Of a stretch of 64,000 nucleotides of DNA, positions 63,529-64,000 are shown one piece after another. The first letter of the stretch is position 1. Every line of letters begins with the position of its first letter. A program made the position numbers and the translations under genes. Origin of the DNA: an uncultured Litoreibacter sp. (GTDB taxonomy: Bacteria; Pseudomonadota; Alphaproteobacteria; Rhodobacterales; Rhodobacteraceae); assembly GCA_947493265.1 (NCBI GenBank), contig CANLQL010000001.1, positions 620,001-684,000 of the forward strand. Reading direction: 5' to 3'. The notes under the pieces are model-generated. The model did not search any database, had not been told where the DNA came from, and saw nothing but the letters and a program-made list of their open reading frames with translations.

Positions 63529-64000
63529 ATGAAAACCCGGCGTGGCGGATACAGAGCAGCGATACTGGCAGGCTTAGGCCTTCTGGCCTTGTTGTTGGGG
63601 CTTATGGTATCAAATCTGCTGTCGCAACTGCGCGATCTGTCGACCGCCGCGGGGGACAACACACAGTGGAGCATCTCGCAACTCGACACTGAGTTTGCCA
63701 ATTTGAATGCCACCCTGTCTGATCAAATTGCGGATGGCGGGCCGCCCGAAGATGACATCCAGCTGCGCATTGATATCGCCCTGAGCCGCCTGAATATTGT
63801 CAATTCCGGTCGTGCAGGTGTGGTGTTTGGCGAAAGCGACGAAGCAAAGGCGCTAATCGCACCACTGAACGCGTTTGCTGCTGATGCGATTGCCATCTCG
63901 GATAAACCCGGCCCTTTGACCGGGCAGGATCTGCGTAACCTTCGCGGGATGGTGCAAGCCGTCCGCCCGAATGTCCGCAAGATTGCGCTTTTAGGCGTTA
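63529..64000 (+). CDS. N-terminus of a membrane sensor protein (cut by window end)
   Basis: The first 157 residues of a gene that leaves the window. GGAGG precedes the ATG. A basic N-terminus and one transmembrane helix (about 9-30) are followed by a helical periplasmic domain with heptad-like spacing (WSISQLDTEFANLNATL, DIQLRIDIALSRLNIV), typical of histidine kinases or chemoreceptors. Given the neighbouring response regulator and the molybdopterin-fold protein, a hybrid or simple histidine kinase is the best guess; the kinase domain is not in view. Confidence 0.65.
   Translation, partial: MKTRRGGYRAAILAGLGLLALLLGLMVSNLLSQLRDLSTAAGDNTQWSISQLDTEFANLNATLSDQIADGGPPEDDIQLRIDIALSRLNIVNSGRAGVVFGESDEAKALIAPLNAFAADAIAISDKPGPLTGQDLRNLRGMVQAVRPNVRKIALLGV

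Noticed and set aside
1-64000. CRISPR arrays, rRNA genes, insertion-sequence inverted ends
   Set aside because: No regularly spaced repeats of 20-40 bases, no rRNA blocks and no transposase other than the serine recombinase were seen.

Overview
The window is a piece of an alphaproteobacterial chromosome, almost certainly from the Rhodobacterales (Roseobacter/Rhodobacteraceae). Signs of this are the ethylmalonyl-CoA pathway enzymes (malyl-CoA lyase, methylsuccinyl-CoA dehydrogenase), a pckA / chvI-chvG / hprK / rapZ / EIIA-Man / HPr block, three tandem peptide deformylase genes before fmt, and families typical of this group (DUF6473, DUF6778, DUF1491, a twin-transmembrane HIG1-like protein, TIGR02302). 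Assignments come from reading the translations; no database search was run.

Layout. 0.1-5.4 kb: phaA-phaB for polyhydroxybutyrate precursors, a DMT exporter, YdcH, a TrmN6-type methyltransferase, DUF2007 and the quinone side-chain synthase ispB. 5.4-9.7 kb (minus strand): ispE, a TPR protein and ETF-ubiquinone oxidoreductase. 9.9-17.9 kb: DUF2834-lysA, the large Q/G-rich protein TIGR02302, a zinc-ribbon membrane protein, and ftsE-ftsX-plsC with a flavin oxidase-like gene. 18-21.2 kb (minus): accA, mcl1 and a MalY-type C-S lyase. 21.3-26.8 kb: def-def-def-fmt, then rnhA, a methyltransferase, DUF3429, ispH and a NYN protein on the minus strand. 26.9-36.9 kb (plus): folK, rpoZ, rsh, DUF2062, pdxJ, LysE, acpS, two lepB-like genes, rnc, era, DUF1491 and recO. 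36.9-39 kb (minus): META protein and mcd. 39.1-47.3 kb: TauE, pckA (minus), then chvI-chvG-hprK-rapZ-EIIA-HPr-acyltransferase. 47.3-53.4 kb (mostly minus): hbd, DUF6473 (plus), etfA-etfB, PduO-type adenosyltransferase, twin-TM protein, SDR, SH3 protein. 53.5-57.9 kb: parC, DUF6778, tuf. 57.9-64 kb looks more accessory: GNAT, a 53-residue exported protein, tRNA-Trp, a serine recombinase/DUF2924/DUF3489 cassette, and a LuxR-type regulator facing a molybdopterin-fold protein and a truncated sensor-like gene.

How it works together. Many genes belong to acetyl-CoA, C4 and isoprenoid metabolism: phaA, phaB and hbd supply or use acetoacetyl/3-hydroxybutyryl-CoA; mcd and mcl1 belong to the ethylmalonyl-CoA pathway; the cobalamin adenosyltransferase makes the cofactor for its mutases; etfAB and ETF-QO carry acyl-CoA dehydrogenase electrons to ubiquinone; ispB, ispE and ispH serve the quinone tail; pckA is gluconeogenic and has two CceR-like operator matches upstream. 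A second theme is protein maturation: def/fmt and lepB-rnc-era each contain a paralogue that lacks catalytic residues.

The most unusual items are the third deformylase (metal-ligand Cys and catalytic Glu both replaced), the second signal peptidase (Ser and Lys of the catalytic dyad both replaced), the paired operator-like sites and leader hairpins at pckA, the recombinase cassette behind tRNA-Trp where secE would be expected, and a 16-bp perfect palindrome in the divergent promoter of the two-component locus at the right end. Genes are tightly packed: five convergent pairs overlap at their stop ends.
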